Below, one piece after another: positions 52,773-60,317 of a stretch of 64,000 nt of DNA. A program made the translations under genes and the position numbers. Every line of letters starts with the position of its first letter. Position 1 is the stretch's first letter. The notes under the pieces are model-generated. The model had not been told where the DNA came from and did not search any database. It worked only from the letters and a program-made list of their open reading frames with translations. This DNA is from JAILZP01 sp037444185 (GTDB lineage Bacteria > Bacillota > Desulfotomaculia > Desulfotomaculales > Desulfocucumaceae): NCBI GenBank assembly GCA_037444185.1, contig JBBIMW010000004.1:1-64000 (forward strand). Reading direction: 5' to 3'.

Positions 52773-52897
52773 GGAGGCTGTTGAAAAAATCCATCTACTG
52801 CGTTGCGGCGGCGGCTTTTTCGCTCCGGCGCACCACTAAGTACACCTCCGCTCAAACCCTTGCCGCGCCTTGCATCTGGAGCCTTTTAACAGCCTCC
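52773..52897. repeat. MITE-like repeat with inverted ends
   Basis: About 125 bp bounded by GGAGGCTGTTGAAAA and TTTTAACAGCCTCC, an imperfect terminal inverted repeat of about 14 bp, with a GC-rich centre and no ORF. The right half recurs at 24118-24170, and GGTTGAAAAAGTCCATCTGCAG at 52917-52938 looks like another partial left end. Elements of this form (CTGTTGAAAAAGTCCATCT ends) are widely dispersed in several bacterial groups; the transposase is elsewhere. Confidence 0.75.
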
Positions 52898-52953
52898 GGC
52901 TGTATCCGGCTATACCTGGTTGAAAAAGTCCATCTGCAGCTTATCACAGTCAA

Positions 52954-53487
52954 TCAGTCCGCCAATTCAGTGTCATATCCCATGTAGAAGGGCATCGACA
53001 TTATGATTTCAGCCAGCTTAAACCCTCTTTCAGGAGTCCCGCCGGCATTTGCGTCAAAGTCGGGCTCGGGACGGACGGCCCCGTACTCCGGGCCGGCGGT
53101 CTTGGCTTTGGGCATAAAATCATGCTTGGGAGGAAGCGGCGTAAAAACCGTTTCTGATTTGACCAGGGTAAAGATGTCTCCATCCGGCAGCCTGCAGCCA
53201 ATCTCCGCACTATAAAGGGTTCCCGGCTCCAGATGGCGGAAGTACCAGTTGTTGGTGTGCGGCAGCGGCGCCACTTCCCGGGTCAAAATATAATCGTAGT
53301 CAGGTCCTTCGCCTTCATTGACCTTGTACAGCCTCAGCAGGACGGTGCCCCCCAGTCCGGCGGCCACCTCCCACTGAATTCCCGACAGCTCCCAATACAC
53401 AAATAAAACCCCGGGTCCCTGCGACAATAAGCCCACCATATTATCACCGTAAACCTCGGGCAAGAAATCGTTACCTTTCCCCTTCAC
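52954..53487 (-). CDS. DUF4912 domain protein
   Basis: A 177-residue protein of the DUF4912 family (VGLLSQGPGVLFVYWELSGIQWEVA; RHLEPGTLYSAEIGCRLPDG). The domain is found beside glycogen and GH57 genes in several phyla; its function is unknown, perhaps a carbohydrate-binding or enzyme-partner role (inference). GTG start with AAGGGGTGAT upstream. It has its own strong promoter and precedes the GH57-GT4 gene by about 190 bp, the gap filled by a MITE-like repeat. Confidence 0.85.
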   Translation of the reverse strand: MKGKGNDFLPEVYGDNMVGLLSQGPGVLFVYWELSGIQWEVAAGLGGTVLLRLYKVNEGEGPDYDYILTREVAPLPHTNNWYFRHLEPGTLYSAEIGCRLPDGDIFTLVKSETVFTPLPPKHDFMPKAKTAGPEYGAVRPEPDFDANAGGTPERGFKLAEIIMSMPFYMGYDTELAD

Positions 53488-53527
53488 CGATGATCACCCC
53501 TTAACCATATTGAGGCACACCTGGTAA

Positions 53528-53556
53528 ATAATAGCACATTGCCCGCAGAGTTTCAA
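53528..53556 (-). promoter_or_regulatory. Sigma-A promoter of the DUF4912/GH57 unit
   Basis: On the minus strand TTGAAA (53551-53556), 17 bases, TATTAT (53528-53533); both hexamers match 5 of 6. The start codon is about 40 bp downstream. Confidence 0.75.
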
Positions 53557-53723
53557 TGGTTTGTCGCTTATATCATATTGTTGGTTCCCGTTCGCTTCAC
53601 ACTTTTGGTTGCCGGCACAAATCCCGAATTTATTCCTTACTTAATTATAACTAATTATTACTATGTTTTGCCAGTATTTTTATTAACTTGATGTTAACTT
53701 TTTCACAATCATAGTTAAAAATT

Positions 53724-54164
53724 TTATTCCCTGCATTCCTTGCAGTGGCCGAATATTTTCAGCTGGTGGTCCCGCACCTCGAAATCCAGATCTTTGCTTA
53801 CCCTCAACTCCAGATCGTCCAGCAGATCTTCGTCCACCTCCTGTATTTTGCCGCACCTAAGACAGATCACGTGATGGTGGCGGTGTCCCCTGGATTCGCC
53901 GTCGCCGTATTCGTACCGCTTGCGGCCGTCACCGAAGTCCATGCTGTGAATAATGTCAAAATCGGAAAACAGCTCCAAAGTCCGGTAAACAGTGGCCAAT
54001 CCCACGTCCGGGGCCTTCTCTTTCACCAGTTTGTATACCTCTTCGGCGCTTAAATGTTTGTCCTTGTTCTCCAGCAATACTCTCAGGATGGACTCCCTGC
54101 GGCTGGTCAGCTTGCTGTCCCTGGCCTTCAGCTTCTCTTCAGCGTCGTAGATGGCCTTGTTCAC
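53724..54164 (-). CDS. fur: Ferric uptake regulator
   Basis: Metal-sensing repressor of about 146 residues. Winged helix (LTSRRESILRVLLENKDKHLSAEEVYKLVKEKAPDVGLATVYRTLELFSD), regulatory metal site (HRHHHVICLRCGKIQEVDEDLLDDLE) and C-terminal zinc CxxC (GHCKECRE). The residues around EDLLDDLE and RDHQLKIFG fit Fur better than PerR. The GTG at 54164 has GGGGGT upstream; an ATG at 54185 lacks a ribosome site. It lies after feoB and dacF, consistent with iron control. Confidence 0.92.
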   Translation of the reverse strand: MNKAIYDAEEKLKARDSKLTSRRESILRVLLENKDKHLSAEEVYKLVKEKAPDVGLATVYRTLELFSDFDIIHSMDFGDGRKRYEYGDGESRGHRHHHVICLRCGKIQEVDEDLLDDLELRVSKDLDFEVRDHQLKIFGHCKECRE

Positions 54165-54207
54165 TTTCTCCACCCCCGGGCGCATTAAAACATATGTTCA
54201 TTTATAT

Positions 54208-54237
54208 AGTATATTAAAATGGCCTGTTTTCTGTCAA
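54208..54237 (-). promoter_or_regulatory. Sigma-A promoter of fur
   Basis: On the minus strand a perfect TTGACA (54232-54237), 18 bases, TATACT (54208-54213). It lies in the dacF-fur gap. Confidence 0.8.
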
Positions 54238-54246
54238 ATATATGTC

Positions 54247-55467
54247 TCAGTACCATCTCTTTTTCCTGAGTGTATATCGCCGGCGCCGGGCCCTGGCCTG
54301 GCTGCGGGCATACAGCAAGAAAAAGGCAAGCAGTACAGCCCCATACCACCAGCGAAAAAAGGGCTCCCGGTCTACGTCGGCCCCGGCCACCAGGTCAATG
54401 CCGCCGATAACTCCGCCTCCCATGACAAATTGCATGGTCCCCACCTTTTGTCCTTTTTTGACGGGCGCCACGATCCTATCGTCCGTGAGTATCTTTTTTT
54501 CCACCGGAATAGTGGCGTTGACAGGTATATTATAGGTGAATTCTCCGGACGTCACAGCCCCCACTTCCTTCTCCACGCCCCTTTGCACCCCGGCCCTGCC
54601 GACGGCGGCCCCCGCCTCCACCAGCACCACCTGCTTGAAGGAATCGAACCCGTAGTTCAAAAGGCTGGCGGTATCCGCATAGACGCCGCTGAATTCCGTT
54701 TTCAGCACCACGGTCAGCAGTTCACGCCCGTTTCTGTCGGCGCTGGCCACCAGACAGCGCCTGGCCTCGTCGGTATAACCGGTCTTAACGCCGGTGATCC
54801 CCCGGTATTCATAAATGGATCCGGGCCACAGCATTCTATTGAGGTTTACGAAGTCTTCCTGGGGAATGCCGTTCACCGGCCCGGGAAGGTTCCTTTTAAT
54901 CTGATGGCTGTATGTGCCGGCGTATTTCCTGAAAATATCGTTTTTCATGGCCTCCCGGGTAATAATGGCGAGATCCCCGGCAGTGGTGTAGTGATCGGGA
55001 TCATGCAGCCCGTGGGGATTGGTAAAATTGCTGTTGACGGCCCCCATGGCCCGGGCCTCGCTGTTCATGATGCGGGAAAATTCTTCCACGGATCCTCCGA
55101 TATGCTGGGCCACCGCCATTGCGGCGTCGTTGGCGGAGGACAGCATCACCATGTAAATCAGGTCCTCCAGCCGCACCACCTCGTCCTCCTGCAGTCCCAC
55201 CGACGATCCGTCAGCCTGACAGGCCTCCCGGGAGACCTTCACCACGTCACCCGGGCGCCCCCCCTTGATGGCTATCAGAGTGGTCAGTATCTTGGTGGTG
55301 CTGGCGGGATACATTTTTTTGTCCTTGTTTTTCTGAAAAAGAATCTGCCCGCTTTTCATATCCATTAAAACCGCGGCTTCGGCCGATAAATCCGGCTGGG
55401 CCGCCGCCCCAGCGGGTGAAAACCCCAATAAAAAAGCCAGTAAAGCAATTAATAATGTTTTTTTCAT
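54247..55467 (-). CDS. dacF: D-alanyl-D-alanine carboxypeptidase (DacF type)
   Basis: A 406-residue exported serine peptidase that trims pentapeptides. Signal peptide (MKKTLLIALLAFLLGFSPAGAAA), SxxK in YPASTTKILTT, SxN in MLSSANDAAMA, KTG in GVKTGYTDEARR. A PBP5-like domain follows, then a C-terminal hydrophobic helix (WYGAVLLAFFLLYARSQARARR) anchors it. GGGGGAAAT precedes the ATG. In Bacillus dacF is sporulation linked; here it lies between feoB and fur, so the specific role is unclear. Confidence 0.93.
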   Translation of the reverse strand: MKKTLLIALLAFLLGFSPAGAAAQPDLSAEAAVLMDMKSGQILFQKNKDKKMYPASTTKILTTLIAIKGGRPGDVVKVSREACQADGSSVGLQEDEVVRLEDLIYMVMLSSANDAAMAVAQHIGGSVEEFSRIMNSEARAMGAVNSNFTNPHGLHDPDHYTTAGDLAIITREAMKNDIFRKYAGTYSHQIKRNLPGPVNGIPQEDFVNLNRMLWPGSIYEYRGITGVKTGYTDEARRCLVASADRNGRELLTVVLKTEFSGVYADTASLLNYGFDSFKQVVLVEAGAAVGRAGVQRGVEKEVGAVTSGEFTYNIPVNATIPVEKKILTDDRIVAPVKKGQKVGTMQFVMGGGVIGGIDLVAGADVDREPFFRWWYGAVLLAFFLLYARSQARARRRRYTLRKKRWY

Positions 55468-55521
55468 ATTTCCCCCGATGACCTGACAAGCAGTTATAGC
55501 TGTATTTCTATAATTAACCCG

Positions 55522-57474
55522 CTAAATCCTTTTTACTATACTTCCCAGGCCCACCAGTCCGGCCATGGCCGCCATCAGCACACCCATCATAAACACCGGC
55601 GCAGCAGCGCCGAAAGAATCCGTAAGCAGGCCCAACAGCTTGGCCGCTATGCCGCCGATGGCGAAGGCCAGCACCAACACCGCAGTCCAGATAATTATTC
55701 CCTCTTTTGGGCCCCGCTCCTTAAAAATCACCATTACCGAGGCAATACAGGGAACGTAGAGGGTGAGGGTGACCATCAATATAAAATTCTGCCCCGCCGA
55801 CATTGGAAAGTCGATCATTCCCGCCGGCCCGAATTCCCGGCGAATAAACCCCATGACAAAGGCTCCGGCTGATTCCCGGGGCAGGTTGAGCCAGCCCACA
55901 GTGACCGGATCCATAGAATTCTGGACCAGTTCCAGCGTGCCGGTCACCTTCAGCAAACTGAGAAACAGGGCGCCGCCCACAAAAAGGGGGAACGCCTCCT
56001 TGATAAAATGCCGGGAACGCATCCAGGTCTTCATGAGCACATTGTCCATCCTTGGAAGCCTCAAGGGAGGCAGGGCCAGCAGCAGCGGGGCTGAAACACC
56101 GGGCAAAATACCGGACAACGCCATGCCGGCCGCCGTCAGCACCAAAAGTATAATCATCCCGTAAAGCACAAAATATTCTATACCCTGCCTGGCCATGATG
56201 GAAGTAACAAGGGCCAGTTGGGCGGAACAGGGCACCGCCAAAGACAAGAGGAAAATGGCAATCCTTTTTTCCCGGTCGGTGGGCAAAAGGCGGGTGGTGA
56301 TAATGGCCGCGGTGACACAGCCGAATCCCAGCACCAAAGGTATTACCGACAACCCGTTCAGCCCCACCGCCGCCAAAAGCCTGTCCAGCAAAATGGCCAG
56401 CCGGGGCAGGTAGCCGCTGTCCTCCAGCAGGGACAGCACAAGGAAGAAGCCCACCACCAAAGGCGCCAGCAAGCCGAGGATATAAGTGGCGGACATGGTC
56501 AGAAGGCCGAACTGGCCGGCAAGTATCTCCCCCGCCACTGAATTCGGGTCCAGACGGGAAGCCAGGACCGATCTTACAAAGGGTGCGTAGTATCCCTCCA
56601 TAACCGTTCCCTCGGTAAACCCCACCACCACCTGGGCGAAAAATACTCCCACCACAAGATAAACCAGAATCATCACCAAAATCAGGATGGGGAAGCCGGT
56701 GACGGGCCTGATCATCATGGAACCCAGCACGTCCAATTTATTCCTTTGAGACAAAATTCTTCCGCATACCATCCGGACAATGCTGTCGGCCCTTTCCCGC
56801 CTTCTTTCATACAGCGGCATGCGTTCGTTCCCCGGCCTGATTTGCAGGGCACCGGCGGTGGAAGAGTCTCCCTCCAGGAGAAGCAGTGCCATTGCCTCGG
56901 ACGTCCCCAGCTCCAGGGCCATATCCGCCAGCCTTGACGAAAGCAGCGGATCCCTGCGCCCCGCCCGGGCCTCGGGCAGCCTGTCCAGAAGTCTACCCAG
57001 CCCCACTTTCTCCACCGCCACCGTGGGCACCACCGGTACCCCCAGCATGTCCTCCAGGGCCCCGACATCCACCCTGATCCCGCGCCTGGCCGTTTCATCA
57101 GCCATGTTGAGAGCCACCACCACCGGCAGTCCCAGGTCCATCAAGTGCAATGTGAGAAACAAATCCCTTTCCAGATGGGCCGCATCCACCACATCAACAA
57201 TAATGTCGGCGGAAAGGACCAGGTCCCGCACCAGTCTTTCCTCGCCGGTATAGGAAGATATTCCATATGCGCCGGGCGTGTCTATGACTATGTACCTGCC
57301 TGCCCGGCCGTAGCAGACATCCACCGTGGTGCCGGGGAAGTTGCTGACATCACTGTATAAACCGGTTAGTCCGTTAAATACGGCGGTTTTTCCCACGTTG
57401 GGGTTTCCCACCACCACAACATATCCGGTGTCTTCCCCCGCACCGGCTTTCAGCCCCAAATAGCGACAGTCCAA
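55522..57474 (-). CDS. feoB: Ferrous iron transporter FeoB
   Basis: Fe(II) importer of about 650 residues. N-terminal G domain: G1 VGNPNVGKTAVFNGL, G3 IDTPGAYGI, G4 ALNMADE; then a helical insertion and two Gate motifs in the membrane domain (VPCSAQLALVTSI and ASVMVIF region), about ten helices. I chose TTG at 57474 with GAGGAG 8 bases upstream (MDCRYLGLK); an ATG at 57549 is in frame but adds 25 residues with no family match. No feoA is seen in the window. fur is 1.4 kb downstream. Confidence 0.94.
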   Translation of the reverse strand: MDCRYLGLKAGAGEDTGYVVVVGNPNVGKTAVFNGLTGLYSDVSNFPGTTVDVCYGRAGRYIVIDTPGAYGISSYTGEERLVRDLVLSADIIVDVVDAAHLERDLFLTLHLMDLGLPVVVALNMADETARRGIRVDVGALEDMLGVPVVPTVAVEKVGLGRLLDRLPEARAGRRDPLLSSRLADMALELGTSEAMALLLLEGDSSTAGALQIRPGNERMPLYERRRERADSIVRMVCGRILSQRNKLDVLGSMMIRPVTGFPILILVMILVYLVVGVFFAQVVVGFTEGTVMEGYYAPFVRSVLASRLDPNSVAGEILAGQFGLLTMSATYILGLLAPLVVGFFLVLSLLEDSGYLPRLAILLDRLLAAVGLNGLSVIPLVLGFGCVTAAIITTRLLPTDREKRIAIFLLSLAVPCSAQLALVTSIMARQGIEYFVLYGMIILLVLTAAGMALSGILPGVSAPLLLALPPLRLPRMDNVLMKTWMRSRHFIKEAFPLFVGGALFLSLLKVTGTLELVQNSMDPVTVGWLNLPRESAGAFVMGFIRREFGPAGMIDFPMSAGQNFILMVTLTLYVPCIASVMVIFKERGPKEGIIIWTAVLVLAFAIGGIAAKLLGLLTDSFGAAAPVFMMGVLMAAMAGLVGLGSIVKRI

Positions 57475-57803
57475 AAAAGATCTCCTCTTTCGCCGGATAT
57501 GATACAAAGAAACAAACAGGCCCGGTGAAGGGCTTAAGACCCCAATCATACGGGCCGGCTTTCATCCAGTGGCTGCCTCCTGCCTGTTTCCGGCAATCAC
57601 TGCAGGGGCGGCAGGCGCCGCTTCCCCGCAGAATAACCACAGCTCCTTTGGATATGCGATAGACATTTAAAAGAGAGAACCATTATCACCAGTTAATTAT
57701 ATTCCATTTTCAAAATAAAAATCAACATTAATTACATATCTAATTTCGTCACCGGCGGGGAAACATAATACTGATATTTATACTAAAAGGGGGAGGAAAT
57801 ATA

Positions 57804-57947
57804 ATGGCTGAAATAAACACAGGAGGGCTGGAAGCGGCCCCGCTGGACAATAAACAGATGGACATGCTGCTTAAAGCCGAGAATGAAATGAACGCAAACA
57901 AAAAGTCAGGAGAAATATACCTTTTGGCCGTGACCCGCAAAGCCTGA
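57804..57947 (+). CDS. Small 47-residue protein of unknown function
   Basis: ATG at 57804 with an excellent GGGAGG seven bases upstream. The product starts MAEINTGGLEAAPLDNK and ends GEIYLLAVTRKA. It is hydrophilic, mostly helical by composition (MDMLLKAENEMNANKKSG), with no signal or Cys. CATAATA at 57770-57776 resembles a sporulation sigma (sigma-G/F/K) -10, though no matching -35 was read. It stands alone on the plus strand among minus-strand genes. No family is recognised; the strong ribosome site is the main evidence for coding. Confidence 0.65.
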   Translation: MAEINTGGLEAAPLDNKQMDMLLKAENEMNANKKSGEIYLLAVTRKA

Positions 57948-58342
57948 AATTACAAAAGCATAGTTTCCTATACCTTAAATAAGCCGCCCTGGCGGGCGGC
58001 TGGGAGACAGGAGTCAGAATCTAGACTCCCATGACACATGGATGTAGACCCGTGAATAATGGAAATCCGGGGTCGGGGTCCGGGTTTCAATCCGGCTTCA
58101 GAACCTGCGGCTGAACCGGTTCTATTCTTGTCGCTTACGGTTTGCCGGCCGTCTCCGTACGTGCGTCCATGCACATTTAGGCTACAGTTGCGTCCGTGCA
58201 GCTGTCCGGCACTCCGTAGGCTCCCGCGCCAAGAGCCGGTAACAGTCTCCGGTATCTTCCGCCCGGCTTGAAAATCCTCCCCCCGCGTACCCTCCGTAAT
58301 TGGCCTTGTAATCTTCAGGGCGCTCCCAGCCCAGCCAACCCA

Positions 58343-58379
58343 TTCTGTCTCCCGGCAGAACAAGGAATGCAGTATAAGC
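58343..58379. repeat. Dispersed repeat, copy 2 (related to 5146-5196)
   Basis: TTCTGTCTC followed by CCCGGCAGAACAAGGAATGCAGTATAAGC, matching 5168-5196 with one mismatch and lacking the 13-base insert of that copy. Confidence 0.65.
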
Positions 58380-58441
58380 CATAGGATAAGGGGCACAGGA
58401 CACTGGAGTGCGGTATCGAAGGGGATGTCTTCTCCCATACG

Positions 58442-58465
58442 CCCCAAAGCTGTTTTGGGGTTTTT
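58442..58465 (+). terminator. Plus-strand intrinsic terminator
   Basis: CCCCAAA-GCTG-TTTTGGGG followed by TTTTT. On the minus strand no U tract follows. No plus-strand gene ends just before it; the nearest is the 47-residue gene about 500 bp upstream. Confidence 0.75.
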
Positions 58466-58505
58466 ACTTTAGTGCTTTAAAACGTCATATACTTTACTGC
58501 CGGTT

Positions 58506-59768
58506 TCAGCTCCTCAATGCCATTTTTTTCTCCAGGGTCTCCCAGAAGGAGGCGTCCTCAAAACCCATCCGCCAGAACGCAATACCGCCAAGGCCGTATT
58601 TTTCAACGAGATTCAGTTTGATGGCCATACTGTACCTGTTTTCAAACCACACCTGGTGGTTGATATTATTGCGGCTGTACTTTATGTATGGAACGCTGTT
58701 TGTGTTGTCCCATTTTACGCTGTTCTGCCCGTGGATTTTAACCAGATTGGGCACATCCTTCCATTTGACCGCCCTCCCCTTTCGCCCGGCGGGCCAGTCA
58801 TAACCGTAGCAGGCAATCCCCAGCAAAACTTTGTGGGGAGGCATTGCACCAGCCGCATAATCCATCACCCGGGTCACCCAGGGAAGGGAGGCCACCGGCC
58901 CCGGCGGGCCCTCCATCCAATGTTCGTCGTAAGTCATTATGACCACATAGTCCGCCAGGCGGCCTATTGTTTTGTAATCATAGGCCCCGGACCAACTGTT
59001 TCCCGCGTCCCCGGTTTTGGCAGGCACGGCCAGGGTAAGCATTTTTGACCTGGACTTCATCTGGCTGCTCAACTGCTCAATGAAGGCATTGAAATCCTCC
59101 CTCAGGTGCCGGGGAAGGCCTTCAATGTCTATATTGACACCGTCATAGCCGTATTTGTCCATCCGGCTGACTATATTGTTAATCAGGTTGTTTCTGTGTT
59201 CCTTTACTGATATGGCACTTTGCGCGGCCCTGCGGTCGAAGGTTCCCGCTGAAATATTGTGCACCACCATGAGGGTTCTGGCACCTTTTTTTCTGGCCAG
59301 ACCAATCCCTTCCGAAGATGCCTCACCCTTTAAATTACCCTTGCCGTCCACGCAAAAATCAAACATGGCCACATGATTAATCAAATGACCATAATTTGAT
59401 AAAGAATTGAAAGACAGCTTGTCCCCCGGATAGTCCACAGTGTAATAGCCCAGAACCATCCTGGAACTCCGACCGTACAATATATTCCATTCCGCATCGC
59501 CCACCCGGCCGTCTGTCTTCAGACCATATGCCCTTTCAAAATTCACCACGGAATTGTATGTAATCCAGCCGAAATATCCGGTCGCTCTCTGCCCTGTCGG
59601 AAAAAAACCCGCTTTTTTGAGTAGCTGCTGCAGTTCGGCCACCCTTTCCCCACTGCCGCCCACCGCCAGGGTTTCCTGGCCGCCATTTCCCGCCAGTACT
59701 GGAAATGCCGGTGTTAACAGTATAAGCAATACAAATACAATTAATAATAGCCTGACGTTCCTTCTCAT
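58506..59768 (-). CDS. GH18 glycosidase with peptidoglycan-binding domain (spore type)
   Basis: About 420 residues. A signal helix (RRNVRLLLIVFVLLILLTPAFP) leads to a PG-binding-1 domain (residues 38-95: GGSGERVAELQQLLKKAGF) and a GH18 barrel (from residue 100) with catalytic motif DGVNIDIEGL and end motif GLGGIAFWRMG. Related to YaaH/SleL/YdhD-like spore enzymes that cleave cortex or cell-wall glycans. The ATG at 59768 has GGGGGGC upstream; an in-frame start at 59801 is less likely. Likely acts outside the membrane or in the spore coat. Confidence 0.9.
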   Translation of the reverse strand: MRRNVRLLLIVFVLLILLTPAFPVLAGNGGQETLAVGGSGERVAELQQLLKKAGFFPTGQRATGYFGWITYNSVVNFERAYGLKTDGRVGDAEWNILYGRSSRMVLGYYTVDYPGDKLSFNSLSNYGHLINHVAMFDFCVDGKGNLKGEASSEGIGLARKKGARTLMVVHNISAGTFDRRAAQSAISVKEHRNNLINNIVSRMDKYGYDGVNIDIEGLPRHLREDFNAFIEQLSSQMKSRSKMLTLAVPAKTGDAGNSWSGAYDYKTIGRLADYVVIMTYDEHWMEGPPGPVASLPWVTRVMDYAAGAMPPHKVLLGIACYGYDWPAGRKGRAVKWKDVPNLVKIHGQNSVKWDNTNSVPYIKYSRNNINHQVWFENRYSMAIKLNLVEKYGLGGIAFWRMGFEDASFWETLEKKMALRS

Positions 59769-59903
59769 CCTAGCCCCCCAATTATTTTTCTTTTTTGACA
59801 CCTTTCGACATATATTATAATACCAGTAAAAAATTTTTTTTGATATGCTTGATTTTTACCAGACCGCCCAGGTTATGCCAGCGATTTCAGCGCCAAGGCC
59901 AGC

Positions 59904-59959
59904 AAAAAAATACACCCCTCACCGGTTTAGGCGGATTCCCGAACTCACCGGTAAAGGGG
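59904..59959 (-). terminator. Terminator after desulforedoxin
   Basis: On the minus strand a 12-bp stem (CCCTTTACCGGT pairing with ACCGGTGAGGGG, with G-U pairs) followed by TGTATTTTTTT. Confidence 0.75.
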
Positions 59960-59997
59960 GGACAACTCCAAGCAATCAAATGTTCTGTTCTGCCTTT

Positions 59998-60114
59998 TCA
60001 GACCTTCTTCATGGGCTTGCCGCAACATACCAGGGTTCCCTTGCCGGACATTTTCACTTCCACCTTGTTTCCACATATTTCACAGAAATAAAGCTCCCCC
60101 ACAGCGGTGGCCAC
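59998..60114 (-). CDS. dsr: Desulforedoxin
   Basis: A 38-residue rubredoxin-like iron protein; too short for most ORF callers. CEIC and CCGKP supply the four Cys ligands of a distorted FeS4 centre (CX2C...CC). GTG at 60114 (or TTG three bases earlier) follows AAGGAGG. Stand-alone desulforedoxin is known in Desulfovibrio and relatives, where it and desulfoferrodoxin take part in superoxide reduction; the electron partner here is not shown. It has its own promoter and terminator. Confidence 0.88.
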   Translation of the reverse strand: MATAVGELYFCEICGNKVEVKMSGKGTLVCCGKPMKKV

Positions 60115-60198
60115 CAATAATCACCTCCTTCCGGCATTCGCGCCTTCAATCAACAATACCGGAAATCCGCCCCGCAGTGACGGCACTTAAATGTTGAT

Positions 60199-60227
60199 AT
60201 TATACCAACAAGCGGAAATTAACACAA
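60199..60227 (-). promoter_or_regulatory. Promoter of the desulforedoxin gene
   Basis: On the minus strand TTGTGT (60222-60227), 17 bases, perfect TATAAT (60199-60204). About 85 bp upstream of the start codon. Confidence 0.6.
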
Positions 60228-60266
60228 CAAAACCGCATCTTTTGTCATCCGGGCAAGAATATCTTG

Positions 60267-60275
60267 TGATATAAT
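60267..60275 (+). promoter_or_regulatory. Extended -10 promoter of the hydroxy-acid dehydrogenase operon
   Basis: TGATATAAT, an extended -10, about 43 bp before the glcD start. No good -35 was found at 17 bases. It is divergent from the desulforedoxin promoter. Confidence 0.5.
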
Positions 60276-60317
60276 ACCTTTGTGTAAAAGTTGACAAATT
60301 GTATCCGGGGGATAACC

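Larger units (their letters stand above)
57948..58505. other. Repeat-bearing intergenic region (558 bp), no gene seen
   Basis: Contains a GCCGCC hairpin like those at 29898 and 36600 (57979-57996, no U tract), a GGAGTC-AGAATCTA-GACTCC palindrome, the repeat at 58343-58379 and a plus-strand terminator at 58442. The middle (58030-58320) has no convincing ORF. It may be a decayed or non-coding element ending at the terminator. Confidence 0.5.

Noticed and set aside
57374..57640. 88-codon ORF with a CRPCSDC motif before feoB
   Set aside because: It overlaps the feoB G1 region in another frame. The Cys motif is short and its context is not that of FeoA or the Feo-associated Cys-rich protein.
58030..58320. 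Possible RNA gene in the repeat-rich gap
   Set aside because: No tRNA or known RNA fold could be traced; only local palindromes and a downstream terminator are visible.
58408..58803. 131-codon plus-strand ORF
   Set aside because: Antisense to the GH18 gene end and crosses a terminator.
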